Below, one piece after another: positions 1 to 11,760 of a DNA stretch of 64,000 nucleotides. The DNA lies in contig ML677343.1 in the NCBI GenBank assembly GCA_007922305.1, positions 35,172,625 through 35,236,624 on the forward strand. The letters are read 5' to 3'. The notes below the pieces were generated by a model. The model worked only from the letters and a program-made list of their open reading frames with translations, was not told the DNA's origin and did not search any database. The position numbers and the translations under genes are program-made. Origin of the DNA: Dermatemys mawii. Taxonomy: Eukaryota; Chordata; Testudines; Dermatemydidae. Position 1 is the stretch's first letter, and each line of letters begins with the position of its first letter.

Positions 1-175
1 GGGGGGAGGGGATTTTTAACTGTGTGTCCCCCTCTGGGGAGGGGCCTGTGACGCAGCGGTGGGGCATTGCGTGGTTTCCACACTCCCAAGCAGTGTAGCT
101 GTACTGACCTAAGTTTGTAGTGTAGACAAGGGCGAAGAGACAGACCTACATTAATGCAAACTCGGTACCTTTTAG
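1..175. repeat. Short DNA-transposon remnant, possible
   Basis: The stretch near 90-145 contains a GTGTAGACAAGGG-type end. Similar ends recur in the window (5760-5785, 34450-34468, 48520-48537) and mark terminal inverted repeats of non-autonomous DNA elements. The other end lies outside the window or has decayed. No coding sequence is seen. Confidence 0.3.
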
Positions 176-330
176 AATCAGAGGGGAGCCCTGTCAGTCT
201 GGAACTGCACAAGTGACACAGAGTCCTGTGGCACCTTAAAGACTAACTAAAGTATTAGAGTAAAAGCTTTCATAGGCTAATACCCACTTCGTTGGATGCA
301 TGCAGTGGAAGTGTCCAGGGGCAGGGATAA
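176..330 (-). mobile_element. Penelope-like element 3' tail
   Basis: Reads on the plus strand as a diverged antisense copy of the Penelope-like tail also present at 11907-12031 and 14544-14855. Shared blocks include GAGTCCTGTGGCACCTTA and AATACCCACTTCG. Only the non-coding 3' end is present. No target duplication was found. Confidence 0.7.
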
Positions 331-417
331 ATAAGGTACCTTTTAGTTTGTGCTAGCAGGGCCTACACAGGGCATTTACAGTGATATTCAGAACTGAATA
401 GGATTTGTCAATTTTAT

Positions 418-1448
418 ATCTACAGAAAACTGAACACCCCTGCCCCTCCTCTTCTGAGGCCACAACCCTGCTCTCTCCATTGCTTGCTCTCCACCACCAT
501 TGCTCACCCACTTATTTTCACCAAGTTGGGGTAGGGGTACGAGAGGAGGTGAGGGCTCTGGGGTAGGGCCAGAGATGAAGGGTTCTGGGTGCAGGAGGGG
601 ACTCTGGCCTGGCGCAAGGGGTTGCGGTGTGGGAGGAGGTACAGGCTCTGGGCTGGGGGCAGGCAGAAATGAGGGGTTCAGGAGGGGGATCCAGGCTGGG
701 GCAGGAGGTTGGGGTATAGGCTCTGGTATGGGGATGAGGATGGAGATGAGGTTTTTGGGGCACAGCGTGCCAGTCTGGGCAGGGGCTTAGGGTGCAGTAG
801 GAGGTGAGTTCTCCATCTGGGGGTGCAGGCTCTAGGGTGGGACCAGAGATGAGGCTTTTTGGGTACAGGAGGGGGCTCTGGGCTGAGGCAGGTGTGAAAG
901 GGGGTGAGGGCTCTGGCTGGGGGTACAGGTTCTAGGGTGGGGCTGGAGATGAGGGGTTTTGAATGTGGGTTTTGGGTGCCGGGCTGGGATGGGGAGGTGG
1001 AGTGCAGGGGGATGGGTGAGGACTCCAGCTGGGAATGTGGGCTCTGGGGTGGGCCTAGGGTTTGGGGTGTAGGAGGAGGCTCGGGGCAGGAGGTTGGGAT
1101 GAGGTAGAGGCTCCAGGTAGTGCTTACCTCAGGCAGCTCCTGGGAAGCTGTGTGAGCCTGCAAGCACCGCCCCCTCAGCTCCCATTGGCTGGGGTTCCTG
1201 GCCAATGGGAGCTGCTGAGCTGGTGCTGGGGGCGGTGGCAGTGTACAGAGCCCCTGTGGCCTTCCTTCCACCTAGGAGCCAGAGGGAGATGCCAGCAGCT
1301 TCCCAGGAGTTGTGTGGAGCCAGGTAAGGAGCCTGCCAGCGCTGCCAACCAGACTTATAACAGCGCCGTCTGCAGTGCTGACCAGCGCTGCCAGGGTCCC
1401 TTTTCGAGCAGGCATTCTGATCGAAAACTGGACACCTGGCAATCCTAG
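418..1448. mobile_element. GC-rich non-autonomous DNA element
   Basis: A long G-rich array of phrases such as GGGCTCTGGGGT and GGGGTGCAGG is followed by a core with CTCCCATTGGCT...GGCCAATGGGAGCTG near 1175-1214. The same architecture recurs at 19281-20070, 46902-47837 and 62362-62925, two of which have terminal repeats and target duplications of hAT type. Ends here are uncertain: left near AAAACTGAACACC, right near GGACACCTGGCAATCCTAG. The open frames across it arise from G-rich composition, not from a gene. Confidence 0.5.
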
Positions 1449-1879
1449 ACCTCAGTGATTCAGGAATCAAATTAGGAATCAGCATTACCCAGAAAGCCAC
1501 AGTCATGTGAATGAATTGGTTCATTTTATTAATACATCTAATAGATGAAATTCTCACAGCAAAAATGACTGACCAGGTATTCTACAACTGGTTAATAACA
1601 TATTAACCAATCAGGATGCTTTTATTAAGTTAGATTGGCAAACAATTAAATCAATAGTGTTTTAATATCATATGCTGCAAAGAACTACATGAGACACATG
1701 AAAAAGCTACTTGCTGCTAGTGAATCCCAGTCTGAATATCACTGCGTTAATGCATGCTGCTATTCACATCCCCAGAGTTCAAACTGTGAGGGTAGGCATA
1801 CAAGTCACATGTGATATGGTGGATTCTGCATCACTTGAAGTATTTAATTGAGATCTGCTGTAATGACCCAATCAAAAGC
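1449..1879. other. No recognised feature
   Basis: AT-rich sequence. I see no coding exon, RNA gene or identifiable repeat. Confidence 0.4.
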
Positions 1880-1957
1880 TATGCCCTGTGTTACACAGGG
1901 TGTGGGATTAGATGATCACATCAGTCCTTACTGACCTTAAATATATTAACCTGACCT
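1880..1957 (+). repeat. CR1/L3-type LINE tail fragment
   Basis: Contains GATTAGATGATCACATCAGTCC followed by a short end, the diagnostic tail wording of CR1/L3-family LINEs (compare 23840-23905). It ends about 30 bases before the branch and polypyrimidine region of the candidate exon, so the old retroposon sits just outside the splice acceptor. Confidence 0.5.
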
Positions 1958-1988
1958 TGACAGCTGCTTTACTTGCCCTTTCCTGCAG

Positions 1989-2134
1989 AAGATGGTGATG
2001 AAAGGGAAGCAGCTGCCCATGATCCCTGTTGCTCTTTTGAGATGAAGCAGCTCTTTGGAGAGTTCCATACGTTGTATCAGGAGCGCCTGCGCCAACTGGA
2101 AATCATGGATGATTCACAGGAGGAGGGTCTCAGA
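1989..2134 (+). CDS. Internal coding exon, gene not recognised
   Basis: A 146-bp internal exon is predicted between a pyrimidine-rich acceptor ending TTTCCTGCAG (1979-1988) and a consensus donor GTGAGT (2135-2140). It starts with two bases that finish a split codon and ends on a codon boundary. The reading frame is open throughout and encodes about 48 residues. An acidic start is followed by a charged, probably helical segment containing MKQLFGEFHTLYQER and a glutamate/arginine-rich stretch, which would suit a coiled-coil protein. No neighbouring exon was found in this window, so flanking introns are probably long. I do not recognise the protein. The support is splice sites plus composition; conservation has not been tested. 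A chance ORF remains possible. Confidence 0.55.
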
Positions 2135-4310
2135 GTGAGTCTTTCCCAATGGAGCACTTGCTTATCCTATCCAATAACCTTCAGGGCACATGGGTTCATC
2201 CTAACTTTGTCTCTCCTTCATTAGCTTTTCTCCTTGTATAATTGGGAATCACTTGGTGATTTTTGGGACGGTGGGGAGGGTAGAAGCACCAGATACTTTG
2301 CTGGTGGAGCTCAACAACAAGACACCTTACTGCATTGGCTTGTGTTTTGCAGTTTCCAGAGATTTTTAATGAGATGGGTATGAGGGAACAGTTCAAATTG
2401 TCATAATTTCTCTAGGGCTTGAAACCAAATTCTAATGACTCTTGGATGCAAGCAGAGTACATTAGTGTTGCTCTCTTGCTGTGTATATTAATGTAACTAC
2501 TGCTGTTTACAAGGAGAATGAGGAGTTGGGGTGAAAGATACAATGAGGTGCTGCTTCTTCAGTCTCCCCAACTACATCTCCTGTTGTCATCACATTCTCT
2601 GCTAGCCTCCTACATTGTGCTTACTCTGCCTTCTGATGTCCTTCCTGGCTGGTGAAAACCAGTGGGGAAGTACTGGGTCCATTGCTGGTTGAGGTTTTCC
2701 TATTTGGGGGGATGAGTGGGTTGTGGTCCTTTGTGTTTTTTAAGCTATTGTGAGGCCAATTCTCAAGAAAGCCAGATTGTCAGCCTCACGAGTTGGTTAA
2801 CTCTCAAGTGGTTGTTCCATCTTACATTGTTGGAGAAAATTGTGGGTGAGCACCTCTGTCAGCTTCTTGGTTCCTTGGGCTGCCTTGAACTCGGTCAGTC
2901 TGGTTACAGAGATAGATATGGTTGTGTTATTGGCTGATCTTTTTCTACCATGAACACATTTCTGGAGCTGCTCTGGAGTAACTCAAGCCTATGTTTCTGA
3001 GAGAATCCAAATGGCACTTGTAGCAATTGTTGCTCTGCTTCAGGATCTCTTTCCTTTTCACTAGGAACTGAATTTGGATCCTAGTTCAAAACCCCTTTTA
3101 TTTTAAAAAGAGACATTAGCAGTTGCTATTTAATTTATGCAACAATTAAATGGGATAATTGCTGATCAGGCGAGGCCAGGATGATCCCTTACAGAGGCAT
3201 ATTTGACAGTTACCATTTATTCTATGCAATAGTTCAATGGGGCAACTGCCAGTGTACTTCTAAAATAATAGATTGTTTTACCATGGCCTGATCCTGCAAA
3301 CTTTTCTCTATTCGTGGTGCTTGCTGGTGGGCATAATCCTACTGAAGTGGTTGGGACTGCACTCATAAGTACTCTGCAGAGTAGAATGTTTTCATGATTT
3401 TGTGCTAAGTGAATAAACACCATAACCATCACAAAGTGTACTTTGTGAATTTATTTTGTTGGTTGTAGTTAAGATTTATAACGCAGTGTAGTGTGCTTAC
3501 AAATGTTCAATAGTTCAGTTTGTAAAAGTAACGAATTCTCAATAATACAAGACTTCTTTGCAGTGTTCTGGAATTAAATTTTCACTGAGATGTGGAAAGG
3601 CTTTGCCGGTTCTTGTATAGATTAGCGGGGTTATATTGTTCTAATTCTAAAGGGCAGCAATGTAAGGAAAAAGACAAGCTACTGAACTGTAGTATTGAAG
3701 TTTATTCTTTACTTGAACTGCTTTATTGTGCAAAAACTTAGATTCTTAAATATAACAAAATCCAATACAAAAATCTGCATTAACAGAACATTAAGGCTTC
3801 GTGGTTAAGTGCTCAAAAATCAGAAAAGCCAAAATTAACTTTTCATATTTGCTCTTAAGTCTACTTGCTGGTACATAAGAATAGTTGCAATACAATTTTT
3901 AACTATACAATTGCATAATATTTCTAGAAATATTTTTAAAGGCTACAATTAGCTAGAATTTCCAATTCTAGATAATGGATGCTTAATTATGCCCTCAGCC
4001 TCAGTTCTCTATCCCATCAGGGGATCTCTCTCACAAGAAAGTGCTGAGAAAGTAGGTGTTTTTTCTCTCTCAGCTGGGAACAACTGAGACGGTTTCTCAA
4101 TGGCACAGAGGAAGGGTTTCTATTTCTGTTAGTTCCTTATTCCCATATTGAATCTTCAAAAGAATACTCAAATTCTGTGAGTGAATTTTGTCTATGTAGT
4201 ATACAGATGGGTTATGCGTATTAGCACACTTCTAGAATGCACTGCCTCTTGTGACCCGTTGAGCATCTTCTCATGGCACTAGTGGTGTGGAGCTGAAGCC
4301 ATGAATTAAA
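2135..4310. other. Probable intron, nothing recognised
   Basis: Follows the donor site of the candidate exon. Short ORFs here have no recognisable protein similarity and no convincing splice context. No repeat was identified with confidence. Confidence 0.45.
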
Positions 4311-4680
4311 AATTCTGTGCCAAAGAAATAAAAAATTCTGCAGTTATTTGTCAATAAATAAATGTGGAGGCTCCAGCATGGCAGTGGGGATCACAGGTGA
4401 TTGGCTGCATAGAGGTGGGAGATCATCCTGCAGGACCTCTGGGGCAGGCCTGGCCTTTGTGCTGTGTCAGGGTTGGGTGCAGCCTCACTGCTGAGTCCTT
4501 ATCCCCAGGTGGGGGAGAATCCTGCAGGGCGATCTCCCACCTCCATGCAGCCAGGCATCTGTGCTCTCCACTGGCATGCTGGAGCCTCCACGTTTTCTTT
4601 ACCGACATAATTTGCAGAATTTTATAATATTGCACATAGAATTTTAATGTTTTTGGTGCAGAAGTCCCTCAGCAGTAATA
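4311..4680. repeat. Fold-back element with a long imperfect hairpin
   Basis: Arms near 4366-4381 (TGGAGGCTCCAGCATG) and 4574-4589 (CATGCTGGAGCCTCCA) are inverted copies. The inner pair GGCTGCATAGAGGTGGGAGA and TCTCCCACCTCCATGCAGCC extends the stem. Flanking AT-rich pieces with TTCTGCAG and CAGAATTTT on the two sides suggest the symmetry continues outward. This is a fold-back (MITE-like) element about 370 bp long with no coding capacity. The two short ORFs on opposite strands across it are products of the palindrome. Confidence 0.55.
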
Positions 4681-6626
4681 ATGAAGGTACGTTGTGATCA
4701 GTGTCATCTGGGGTTTATTAAAAGCCTTATTTTGATCTCTCCATCTCCTCTAATTTTGTGGGTAATGTTACTAGGCCTGAGTTTGGGATAGCCACACCTT
4801 TATTCCATAGCACACTGACATTGTGTCTGTGTGTGTATACTGAAATTAAAGTACATAACAAGGCATAGGTCCACAGCACTGGAGTTGGTCACTGTGTAAT
4901 TATGCTGTTTACTCTTTGAGTTCAAAGCGGAGACCATCATTCCATTACAAATCCTCATATGCAGGGGTAAAAAGTTCGCGCCTGACTAAATCTTTGTCAG
5001 TTTTGAAGAGCCTGCAAGGCAATTAAGTTTTCAAAGTTTGAGCACCCGAACTTTGTGATTTGATACTAATGTGCTTGAATAACTCAAACAGTAGTTATTA
5101 CATTTTGCTGCATTGTTTACTGCACATGATATAGATCAGTTTTTAAAATGAGCTGCAATTTACTGCACAGCACAGCAGCTGGGTTGACACAAAAAGCTGT
5201 AATCTAGTAAATCATATGTTTCTGGAAATTAGAACATGTATTTCAATATGTATTCATTCTTTTGACTGCAACAACTGTGACAGCAACTGTGAACTCTCTG
5301 GTAAATAATAGTCAGAAAAACAATCCCTATTAAACAGGTAGTTCATATTGCTAATTTGAGAGATTAGTTATTTTCACGTTACAGTACCTTCCACACAATA
5401 TTTTTCCTCATTTTACTGTTAGAAATAATCCTGTTTAAATATATATATAATTATTGTTCTGTGCATCTGTTATGAACCTCATCAGCTACTTCGATATGTT
5501 TCTTAGCTATAGCTGGTTTAGGTCACTGCTCTTCTAATCTTGACTTGGTTTTGGTTTGCATTATTAGTTGACGTGGCTGGGTAGGTCCTGCTACTTGGGG
5601 GTGATTTGGTAACTCTGTACTAACAGCCCCCTAAAAGTTACAGAGTGCATTTGTATGTCAAAGTACCCTGTGGAACATCTAGTCTGTGGTAGCAGGGATC
5701 ATGTGGTGAGTTAGTGCATGGTGTGTTATAGATTCACATTCTGACTTTCACTGAACTAATTTGCTGTGTAAACAAGCCCATAGTCATGATTGAATGTGCT
5801 CTAGTTTAAGATTTTATAACCTTTGATATCTCCCTTCTTTTTGTTTCTAGTCAGAATCTTATTTTACATTTGCAGTTTGTTAGCTTTTCCTTCTTTGATA
5901 TTACTTTTTAACAAGGAATTTGTTTTTCCTTTTGGCTTTAATAACTCTGGCTTGGGCATGGTCTAGCCAATTTGTCCACATAAGAAGTAGCTGAAAGGAA
6001 GATCTAATATTATCTATGAATATTTCAGAGAATGAGATCTGTAAAGTTCTTGTATTGCACCCATTTCTCAGCCATCATCTTTTACTAAACCCCATAAATA
6101 GCCCACTATCCTCACCATGAAATCTCTCAAAGATGGGATGACAGAATCCTTTGCCTTTCCTATTGGTATTTTTAACTGAAGCAAGGATTTGAAGTGGTAC
6201 TGAACACTTTTCAGGAGTTCACGCTTGCCCTTCATTCAAGCAGAGTAAATTCAATCACCAATATTGCTTAGAATCCCTGAAGAGTTGGTGCACTTGAAGA
6301 GATTCACATTATCTGTAGAATGGTTGAGACTTGGGATAGAATTGGATTGTTAGAAAGTATTTTTTTATTTCTGGAAACTAAAACTGTAGAACAAAACTAT
6401 ACAACTCGTCCAACTTCTATTCCTCAGCCAATTGTGACTGAGAAGTCTGATTTGTGGAGAAAGCAGAACACAGGCGGTTAGATCTTTGATGGCAGAGTCC
6501 CATTTGGAAAGCCAGAATATTTTACTGTGTTTAGAAAGAGGCACTTCTTGGGACTACTGAGTGTAGGTGTGGGTCCCTGTGAAAATAATTGTGGCTGGTG
6601 AAATGATAGGAAGTTTTGGTTTAATC
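4681..6626. other. Mostly unrecognised; one MITE fragment
   Basis: No gene seen. Near 5760-5785 the sequence reads GCTGTGTAAACAAGCCC, a decayed end of the GGGCTTGTCTACAC type, so roughly 5560-5785 may be a DNA-element remnant. The rest is AT-rich and unassigned. Confidence 0.35.
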
Positions 6627-6826
6627 CAGGCCTGCATAACTTGGAAAGCAGTGAGGGCCATGTTACTGCAAAAAAACCAGCTGCGGGCCAAAAAGCCCTG
6701 CCCTCACCCCATCCGCTTCCCCCCCCCACTGCTTGGCTTGGCCCACCCCTACTCACCCCTCACGGGCTGCACAGTGAGCCCGCGCGAGCCGCATGTGGCC
6801 CCCGGGCCGCATGTTGTGCAGGCCTG
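6627..6826. mobile_element. Short inverted-repeat DNA element
   Basis: Begins CAGGCCTGCATAACTT and ends GTTGTGCAGGCCTG, giving inverted termini of about 14 bp with one mismatch. The interior is GC-rich and includes GTGGCCCCCGGGCCGC. Total length is 200 bp. A clear 8-bp target duplication was not found. A non-autonomous hAT-like element is the best guess. Confidence 0.55.
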
Positions 6827-7734
6827 ATCCTTGGGTAATTTCACTTGGGGTTTTAGGATGAAATAGAGCTAGGGGAAAAAAATGGAAAGAAAAACTGAAC
6901 CTTATTAGAAGTATAAAAACTGGTGACTATATCTTGGCTAGTGTTCCCTTTTTTCCAGTAAGCTGTCTGGAGGTGTATAAGCCTAATGGCTTGTTGTATG
7001 CCATTAAAAGGTATTGTACACTCATAAAAGAATGACTTTTTGATCAATGCCGTTAAAAGAATTAGTGTCTTGACACAGAAAAGCTTTCCTGCTGCAAGTT
7101 TAAAAATATGCCTTTAAAAGCTTTTTATTGAATACCTTTGCATCCTTCAAAATTGTGCCATTTTGGCATGAGGTTGCTCTGAAGTATTTCATATTCTAAC
7201 TTAAATCCAAAATCTCCTATTTACCATCAGAAAGAAACCAGGCTAGGCATGTGTAGTTACTTAACTACCATCCAGGGGACTAAAGAAAAAACACCTTAAA
7301 CTATTGTATGTGGTCTAAAAATAAGCATTTTTATTTTAAAGAATCCAGAATCATTTGAAAGCCTTTTGTTTGGCATTGATTTTTCCAGCCCCTTGTGTTT
7401 TGAAGTCATGCATTTTACACCTACAGTGTAGTGGAGATTGGCCCACAGATGTGCTGTCCGTACTCAGTGGAATTTGGTTGAGGGACTTTAGGTTGGTTCC
7501 TGTACTGGTGAATTTTTTGCTAATTGTATTTCCCTTTAGTATGATTTCAAGATCTTTTAACAAAGCACTGTTTAACCATGATTGCTGAAAGGGAGCTGAA
7601 TATGGCTTGATTCTTGCCTACACCGACATCTCCACTTGCAAGTATTGTTGACAGCAGCTGTCGGGGTGGTTCAGTTTTGTAATGTAGGTTAGGCCTGAGG
7701 AATCCCTCCAACGGATTTGGCGATATTGTTAATA
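6827..7734. other. No recognised feature
   Basis: AT-rich sequence with only short chance ORFs. No exon, RNA gene or assignable repeat. Confidence 0.4.
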
Positions 7735-7918
7735 CTGTGACAGGAGATTACAAATTCTGAGGCCAGGCGGCAGCATTTCGGCGGGACAAAAATAGACCGC
7801 CCGGGAAGTTGGTGGTCTCCTGGGTGGGATTGGTGGCGGGGTCTCGCGCACCCCTGGGGGTGGTCTTGTGCACCCCCGAGAGTGCGTGCACCTCACTTTG
7901 AAGACTACTGTTCTAGAC
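7735..7918. mobile_element. Left-truncated copy of the 24734-24981 element
   Basis: Shares with 24734-24981 the order CATTTCGGCGGGAC, CGCCCGGGA, TCTCGCGCACCCC and CCTCACTTTGAAGACTACTG. Only the right terminus is preserved. It is a 180-bp remnant of a non-autonomous hAT-like element. Confidence 0.5.
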
Positions 7919-8835
7919 TGAGCATGGAGACCCATTGGGTAGATAGAAAGATTAACCTAAATAATCTATATAGAAGCCCCTGGAATCCCATGAGATTGGG
8001 TCCTTAATCCATGAACTGTTGAAACTCATTTACAAAACTTTTCTTAAACATTACATGAATATATTGTCTCATACTATAAAATTAGAATTTATAATCTCTA
8101 TTCCATGATAAGATATCTTTAAGCTATATTATGTCTTAAGAGTTTTTTTCCTCAAAGCATTTTATCAAAAAAAAATTAAATCTTTTTTGTTGTTTTTTTT
8201 AGTCCACCCTGGTTCTGACATACTCCCACTTGTGGCGTTTCATAGCCTTGGCCTGAACATATATGCTACAATTTTTAGCCCCCCAAGCCTGAGCCCAAGA
8301 CACCTTACCTGGGCCAGCTATGGCCATGCCATGGGTCATTTACTGCAGGGTAGACCTACGCTTTGGGTGCAGGATTTAGCTCCCCTGCGACTGGGCCCCA
8401 GATCAGAACCTGATGGAGTGAGTGGGGCCAGATTTTTCTACCAAACCTTGAGAGGTACAGAAGGCAGAAAGCCTATGCCTCTGTCACTGTGACTCAGTGG
8501 GTTACAATTGAGAATGGAGACATTTCAAGGGCATTTTATACTTTTTGGCATAAAGTGGGTCTGCTTTCAGTACAGTCAGTGGAAAAGTATAGGAGACAAG
8601 AGGGAGTCCAGTGTCACATGAGCTGGTCACATGCCCTTGCATGCTTTGAGCCATAGCAGGGGCCATTCCTCTGGATGTCCCAGCCAGAATATGGGTAAAG
8701 TCCATCAGGTGGGGATTATCTTCTTTCATGGCCCATTGAGTTTGTTGATGGGACATCAACTTGAATAGTCCATTTACAATGTGCTGGCTAGACTGGACGT
8801 AAACTTGTGGTGTTACCCAGGAGCAAACACATTTG
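7919..8835 (-). repeat. Possible LTR fragment, poorly defined
   Basis: The part from about 8600 (GTCCAGTGTCACATGAGCTGG ordering with GGTCACATGCCC) resembles 31550-31600 inside the solo LTR at 30733-32255, so it may be an antisense retrovirus-like LTR fragment. The preceding 7919-8500 is unassigned. No termini were found. Confidence 0.35.
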
Positions 8836-10409
8836 AAATCATAGGACTGGAAGGGACCTCGAGGGGTCATCTAGTCCCATCCCTCACACTAAAGGCAGGA
8901 CTAAGTATTAGCTAGACCATCCCTGACAGGTGTTTGTCTAACCTGCTCTTAAAAATCTCCAAGGATGGAAATTCCACATCCTTCCTAGGCAATTTATTCC
9001 ATTGCTTAGCACCCTGACAGTTAGGAAGTTTTTCCTAATGTCAAACCTACACCTTCCTTGCTACAATTTAAGGCCACTGCTTCTTGTCTTATCCTTAGAC
9101 TAAGAAGAGCAATTTTTATCCCTCCTCCTTGTAACAACCTTTTATGTGCTTGAAAACTGTTATGTTTCTTCTATCTTCTCTTCTCCAGACTAAACAAACC
9201 CAATTTTTTTCAATCTTCCCCCATAGGTCATGTTTTCTAGACCTTTCATCGTTTTGTTGCTCTTCTATGGACTTTCTCCAGTTTGTCCACATCTTTCCTG
9301 AAATGTGGTGCCCAGAAGTGGACACAATACTCCAGTTAAGGCCTAATCAGCCTGGAGTAGAGCAGAAGAATGAGTTTTCGTGTCTCTCTTACAACACTCC
9401 TGCTAATACATCCCCAGAATGATGTTTGCTTTTTTGAAGCAGCATTACTCTATCAACTTAGTTTTTAGCTTGTGATCCACTAGGGCCCCCAGATCTCTTT
9501 CTGCAGTACTCCTACCGAGGCAGTCATATTCCATTTTGTATGTGTGCAATTGATTGTTCCTTCCTAAGTGAAGTACTTTGCATTTGTCCTTATTGAATTT
9601 CATCCTATTTATTTCAGACTATTTCTCTAGTTTGTCCAGATCATTTTGAATTTTAATACTATCCTCCAAAGCACTTGCAACACCTTCCAGTTTGGTATCG
9701 TCTGCAAACTTTATAAGTGTACTCTTTATGCCATTATCTAAATCATGATGAAGATATTGAACAGAACCAGACCCCGAACTGACCGTTTGGGACTCCACTC
9801 ATTATGCCCTTCCAGCATGACTGTGAGCCACTGATAACTACTCTCTGGGAATGGCTTTCCAACCAGGTTGCGCCTACCTTATAGTAGTTCCATGTAGGTT
9901 GCATTTCTCTAGTTTGTTTAGTAAAGCTTTTGACAGAAGCTTTTGACAAAGTCAAGATATACCACATCTACCGCTTCCCCTCCACAAGGCTTGTTACCCT
10001 GCAAAGAAAGCTATTGGGTTGGTTTGACATGATTTGTTCTTGACAAATCCATGCTGACTGTTATCACCTTATTATTTTCTAGTTGTTTGCAAATTATTTG
10101 CTCCATTATCTTTCTAGGTACAGAAGTTAAGCTGACTGGTCTGCAATTTCCCGGGTTGTCCTTATGTCCATTTTTATAGATTGGTACTATATTTGCTCCT
10201 TGAGTATTCAAGGCCTGACTAAATGAATGCTAGGTGACTTGAAGACATCTAATTTATCTAAGTAATTTTTTAACTTGTTCTTTCCCTATTTTAGCCTCTG
10301 GTCGTGCCTCATTTTCTCTGTCATTCACTGTTAGTTGTCCAATCACCATCAACTTTGTTTTGGTTTTCACCAAGAAGGAAGTCAAGCATCTCTGCCATTT
10401 CCACATTAT

Positions 10410-11029
10410 AGTGATCCCAAGTGGGCTCGCTCTGATTGGGAGTGCGAGGGAGCCGGGGACACCCCTTGGAGGTGGAGCCGAGGCCACCCCGCCCCCCTCG
10501 CCGGAAGTACGAGGGTGGGACTATAAAAGGCCAGCCCTGCAGCCCAGGAGGGGGAGAAGCAGGGGAGGAGAAGGATGCTTCACAGGACCTGCTGCTGCCT
10601 GGGGGAGACTCGAGCTTGCGCTGTGCTCCAACCCCTGATGCCAAGGACGACTGGCCTGGAGTACCCGCCACCGTGTACCCGGAGGAACCAGATGCCGATA
10701 GAGGTACCCACCCCCTGAGTCAGCCGTCCTTACCCTGAACAGGGGACCCTCATAGACTGTTTGCTTGCTGGCCGCCTGAGCCGGAAGCCCAGGCCCCAGC
10801 TCTCTATATAGACTGTTTATTGCTTTGCTGGCTGCCTGTGCCCTGAAGCCCAGGCTAAAGGCAGCCCTCTAGAGACTGTGTGCTGCTGGCTTCCTGAGCT
10901 CCAGAAGGCCCAGGCCCAGCTACCTCCAGGGACTGCGCTATGTGCTGGTCACCTGACAGAGCCTGAACCCAGCCGCTTCGATCTGGCCCGAGGGGTCTCC
11001 TTCAGATTGGGAGTGCGAGGGAGACTACA
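10410..11029 (+). mobile_element. LTR-like insertion inside CR1
   Basis: The CR1 text is broken between two copies of CACATTAT (10402-10409 and 11030-11037), which look like a target duplication. The 620-bp insert has TG near its left end (10412) and CA at its right end. It carries a TATA box (CTATAAAAG, 10521-10529) and the same 19-bp block GATTGGGAGTGCGAGGGAG near both ends (10434-10452 and 11005-11023). A solo LTR is the likeliest reading. The 8-bp duplication is long for gypsy or retroviral integration, so class is unsettled. It postdates the CR1. Confidence 0.6.
10752..10982 (+). repeat. Four diverged tandem units of about 55-65 bp
   Basis: Each unit begins with a GACTG phrase, continues GCTGGC...CCTGAG and ends near GCCCAGG. 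Starts are near 10752, 10806, 10871 and 10930. Units have drifted strongly from each other. They lie downstream of the TATA box of the LTR-like insertion. Confidence 0.6.
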
Positions 11030-11760
11030 CACATTATCTGTTGTTGTTTTTTTCCCCCCTCCTTGAGTAATGTGCCTAACCTGTTCTTGGTCGTATTCTT
11101 GCATCAATGTTTTTGTTAAATGTTTTCTTGTTAACCTTTATGTCTCTAGTCTGATCTCGTTTTATATCTTGGCCTTTCTGATTCTGTCCAAACATACTTG
11201 CGTTGTTTGTTTATATTCATTCTTTGTAATTTGACCTAGCTTCCATTTTTGTAGGACTCTTTTTTTTTTTATTTTTTAATTTTTAGATCATTGAAGATCT
11301 TCTGGTTCAGCCAGGGTGGTCTCTTTCCATACTTCCTGTCTTTCCTACACAGTGGGATTTTTTGCTCTTGTGCCCTTAATAATGTCCCTTTGAAAAAGAA
11401 GACAGTCTGCCAACTGTCTTCAGTTGTTTTCCCCTTAGACTTGTGTCCCATGTGATCTTACTTACCAACTCCCTGAGTTTGCTAAAGTCTGCCTTATTGA
11501 AATCCATTGTCTTTTATTTTGCTGTTTTCCCTCTTACCAGTCCTTAGTACTCTACCATTTAATGATCACTTTCACGCAAGCTTCCTTCCCCCTTCAAATT
11601 CTCAGCCAGTTCCTCCTATTTATCAAAATCAAATCTAGAACGGTCTCTCCCCTAGTAGCTTTTTCCATCCTCTGAAATAAAGAATTGTCTCCAATACATT
11701 CTGAGAACTCGTCGGATAATCTGTGCCCTGCTGTGTTATTTTCCCAACAGATGTCTGAGG

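Larger units (their letters stand above)
8836..11760 (-). mobile_element. CR1 LINE, 5'-truncated and interrupted
   Basis: A minus-strand CR1 non-LTR retrotransposon. Its 3' end is the antisense ATCATAGGACTGGAAGGGAC wording at 8836. Reverse-transcriptase pieces are readable on the minus strand: VPIYKNGHKDNPGNCRPVSL near 10120-10210 and the catalytic FADD box at 9698-9709. The 5' part, up to 11760, corresponds to the end of the endonuclease domain (DICWENN-like wording near 11740) and then breaks off, as usual for 5' truncation. About 2.3 kb of CR1 remains after removing the insertion at 10410-11029. Several frameshifts and stops make it inactive. Apparent plus-strand ORFs such as 9144-9422 are antisense to it. 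Confidence 0.9.

Noticed and set aside
500..1557. Overlapping ORFs up to 197 codons on both strands
   Set aside because: They follow a G-rich repeat array of a transposable element, are Pro/Gly/Arg-rich by composition and lack domains.
8502..9422. ORFs of about 90-120 codons around 8502-9422
   Set aside because: Those from 8836 are antisense to or frames of the CR1 3' end; the 8502-8870 frame lies in LTR-like sequence with no protein similarity.
10752..10982. CRISPR-like or satellite array
   Set aside because: Only four diverged units with no constant repeat/spacer pattern, inside an LTR-like insertion in vertebrate DNA.
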